From assembly GCA_964006375.1 (NCBI GenBank), contig OZ023263.1:131792454-131856453 (forward strand): a stretch of 64,000 nucleotides of DNA, written 5' to 3'. How positions within the stretch are numbered: the stretch's first letter is position 1; each line of letters begins with the position of its first letter. The notes under the pieces are model-generated. The model did not search any database, was not told the origin of the DNA, and saw nothing but the letters and a program-made list of their open reading frames with translations. Shown in pieces: positions 62,482-64,000 of this stretch. The position numbers and the translations under genes are program-made. The DNA comes from Tillus elongatus. Lineage: Eukaryota > Arthropoda > Insecta > Coleoptera > Cleridae.

Positions 62482-62811
62482 ACTAGTTCAGAATATAAAT
62501 GTTTGAAAACAAAATAAAACTTGAAAGCTACACCGCAAGACAATTGGTTTGAGTGGTCATATGGCTCAGATTGCTCTGAAATGATAGAGACCTGTTTTTT
62601 ATAAAAATTGAAGACTACTTTTTAAGATATTTAGTTTGTGTAGTCAGGTAAACTAGTTCAGAATATAAATGTTTGAAAACAAACTAAAACTTGAAAGCTA
62701 CACCTTAAGACAATTGGTTTGAGTGGTCACATGGCTCAGATTGCTCTGAAATGATAGAGACCTGTTATTTTATGAAAATTGAAGACTACTCTTCAAGACA
62801 TTTAGCTTGTG
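62437..62811 (-). repeat. Satellite units in inverted orientation
   Basis: Two units of the 172-bp satellite read on the minus strand, breaking off at 62811 where gypsy coding sequence starts. Confidence 0.85.
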
Positions 62812-63573
62812 GGATCCGCAATTACCGTGTTAAATAAACTTAGACACTATTTTTCCCATCATAATCATCCCCTAAAAATAGTAGCTGACGCTGGCAAAGA
62901 ATTTTCGAATACTACCCTTAAAGAATACTGTAATTTATTTAATATTAATCTTCACATAACAACCCCCCAAAATCCTAACTCAAATTCACCAGTAGAGCCA
63001 CTGCACTCAACTCTTGTAGAAAAATTGCGAATTCTTAAATTACAAAACCCACAAGAGAGGCCTGGAACCCTAATGATAACAGCAACCCTTATTTACAACC
63101 AGTCCATTCATTCGACAACTGGGTATTCACCTTTTACATTACTATACGGCCCCTACGACGACTTACCAACAGTCACACCTGAAACTACCCTTTACGAAGA
63201 ATACAATAACAATAGGCTCAAAGAAATAATGCCCTTCTTCGACAGTGTATATCATAAACAAAAAGTAAGTGGAGACAAAAGAATTTCTAAAGCAAATGCG
63301 GACAGACAAACGACACCAGATTTACAAGAAACGACACAACTAGCTATTAGAGTACCAAAAGTAAGAAAAATAAATCCTCTTTATAAATTACGATCACATC
63401 CTAAACAAAAAGAAAACATTGTTACATTTTCTAAACCAAAAGCAAAAGCTCACGTTTCTAACATAAAAAGAGTAAGAAAGACTTTTTCGTTACAGGACAA
63501 AACTACTACTACTACAAACAACGATGACCCTCAACCTGGTCCATCCACTTCAAATAACACCGATAAAAACTAA
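62812..63573 (+). pseudogene. Gypsy/errantivirus-like integrase, 5'-truncated
   Basis: The frame enters at the satellite junction with AITVLNKLRHYF and continues VADAGKEF...NSNSPVEPLHS. The Asp and Glu are 35 residues apart, the D35E spacing of retroviral-type integrases. The first catalytic Asp, the zinc domain and all of gag, protease and RT are missing. The C-terminal tail is Lys-rich and ends TAA at 63571-63573, overlapping the start of the env frame. Broken copy. Confidence 0.75.
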
Positions 63574-64000
63574 CGGATATTTTAAAGAGTATTTAGGCAT
63601 AGCAAAAATACTCAAACATTATCATAAATTTTATTTTTATTTTAATATTACCGATATAGAAATTAATTATAACATATTATTAAAAAATTCTAAATTTTTA
63701 AACACTGGACAAATGTCTGCAAGTAACGAACGATATTTACTAATTTTAGATGACCATTTGTCACGATGAAGTAATGAACTACAAGAACTATCAATGCACA
63801 GAACTAAACGCGGATTAATAAACGGAGCAGGCTCTTTAATTAAAATGATAACAGGAAATCTCGACCAAGAAGACTTAAAAGAAATCAATAAAAATTTAGA
63901 TAACCTTTTCCAAAATCAAGAAGATATAATTACCCAAATTGATAATTTAAATTCATTTGCTAATATAATCACACAAAGCTACGAAAAGGACCAAAAAATT
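63524..64000 (+). pseudogene. Partial env-like gene of an errantivirus-type element
   Basis: Downstream of integrase, a frame overlapping it by about 50 bp is interrupted by an in-frame TGA at 63767-63769 and then stays open to the window end. A furin-type site (RTKR) at about 63802 is followed by a hydrophobic Gly-rich start, the arrangement of baculovirus F-like envelope proteins that errantiviruses carry. The N-terminal part is short, and no signal peptide was recognised. An old, broken copy; the remainder lies outside the window. Confidence 0.6.

Overview
The window is AT-rich nuclear DNA of an arthropod, most likely an insect. The evidence is spliceosomal intron signals, arthropod-type TATA/TCAGT core promoters, and a mixture of insect-typical transposable elements: THAP/DDE transposase, mariner, Penelope-like, R1/LOA-like and jockey-like LINEs, and an env-bearing gypsy element. 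There are also thirteen long (TA)n arrays. I found no certain single-copy host gene. Almost every coding-like segment belongs to a mobile element, and most are broken.

Layout. 1-1.1 kb: decayed SWIM/YqaJ recombinase exon ending in a 114-bp snap-back inverted repeat. 2.0-4.3 kb: a LINE 3' scrap and a dead THAP-type DDE transposase. 4.3-13.1 kb: mostly non-coding AT-rich DNA with Penelope-like relics. 13.1-17.8 kb: an R1/LOA-like LINE on the minus strand, whose gag resembles the DUF4780 family. 17.8-23.7 kb: two copies of one jockey-like LINE, head to head. 25.6-26.0 kb: a Penelope RT scrap abutting a scrap of viral-type DNA polymerase B. 26-36 kb: microsatellites, hairpins and nothing clearly coding. 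36-39.3 kb: mariner pseudogene, LINE 3' end, XPG/PIN-like relic and a SINE.

40.1-62.8 kb is the main object. A 19,279-bp Polinton/Maverick-type element (41298-60576) sits inside a ~172-bp satellite. It has inverted repeats of 2.2 and 1.6 kb, termini AGTAGGTAATGCGTCG, and a 6-bp target duplication TCTATC on both sides. All recognised genes inside are on the minus strand: a family-B DNA polymerase with one spliceosomal intron, two short zinc-finger ORFs, a truncated second copy of the polymerase N-terminal domain, and a secreted matrix metalloproteinase (MMP). The MMP sits behind a four-fold repeated TATA promoter. No integrase, packaging ATPase, protease or capsid gene was recognised, so the element looks gutted or non-autonomous. 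The polymerase has two nonsense codons and two frameshifts, and the MMP has one nonsense codon in its haemopexin domain.

62.8-64 kb: the integrase end and partial env of a gypsy/errantivirus-like element, joined directly to satellite DNA and running off the window.
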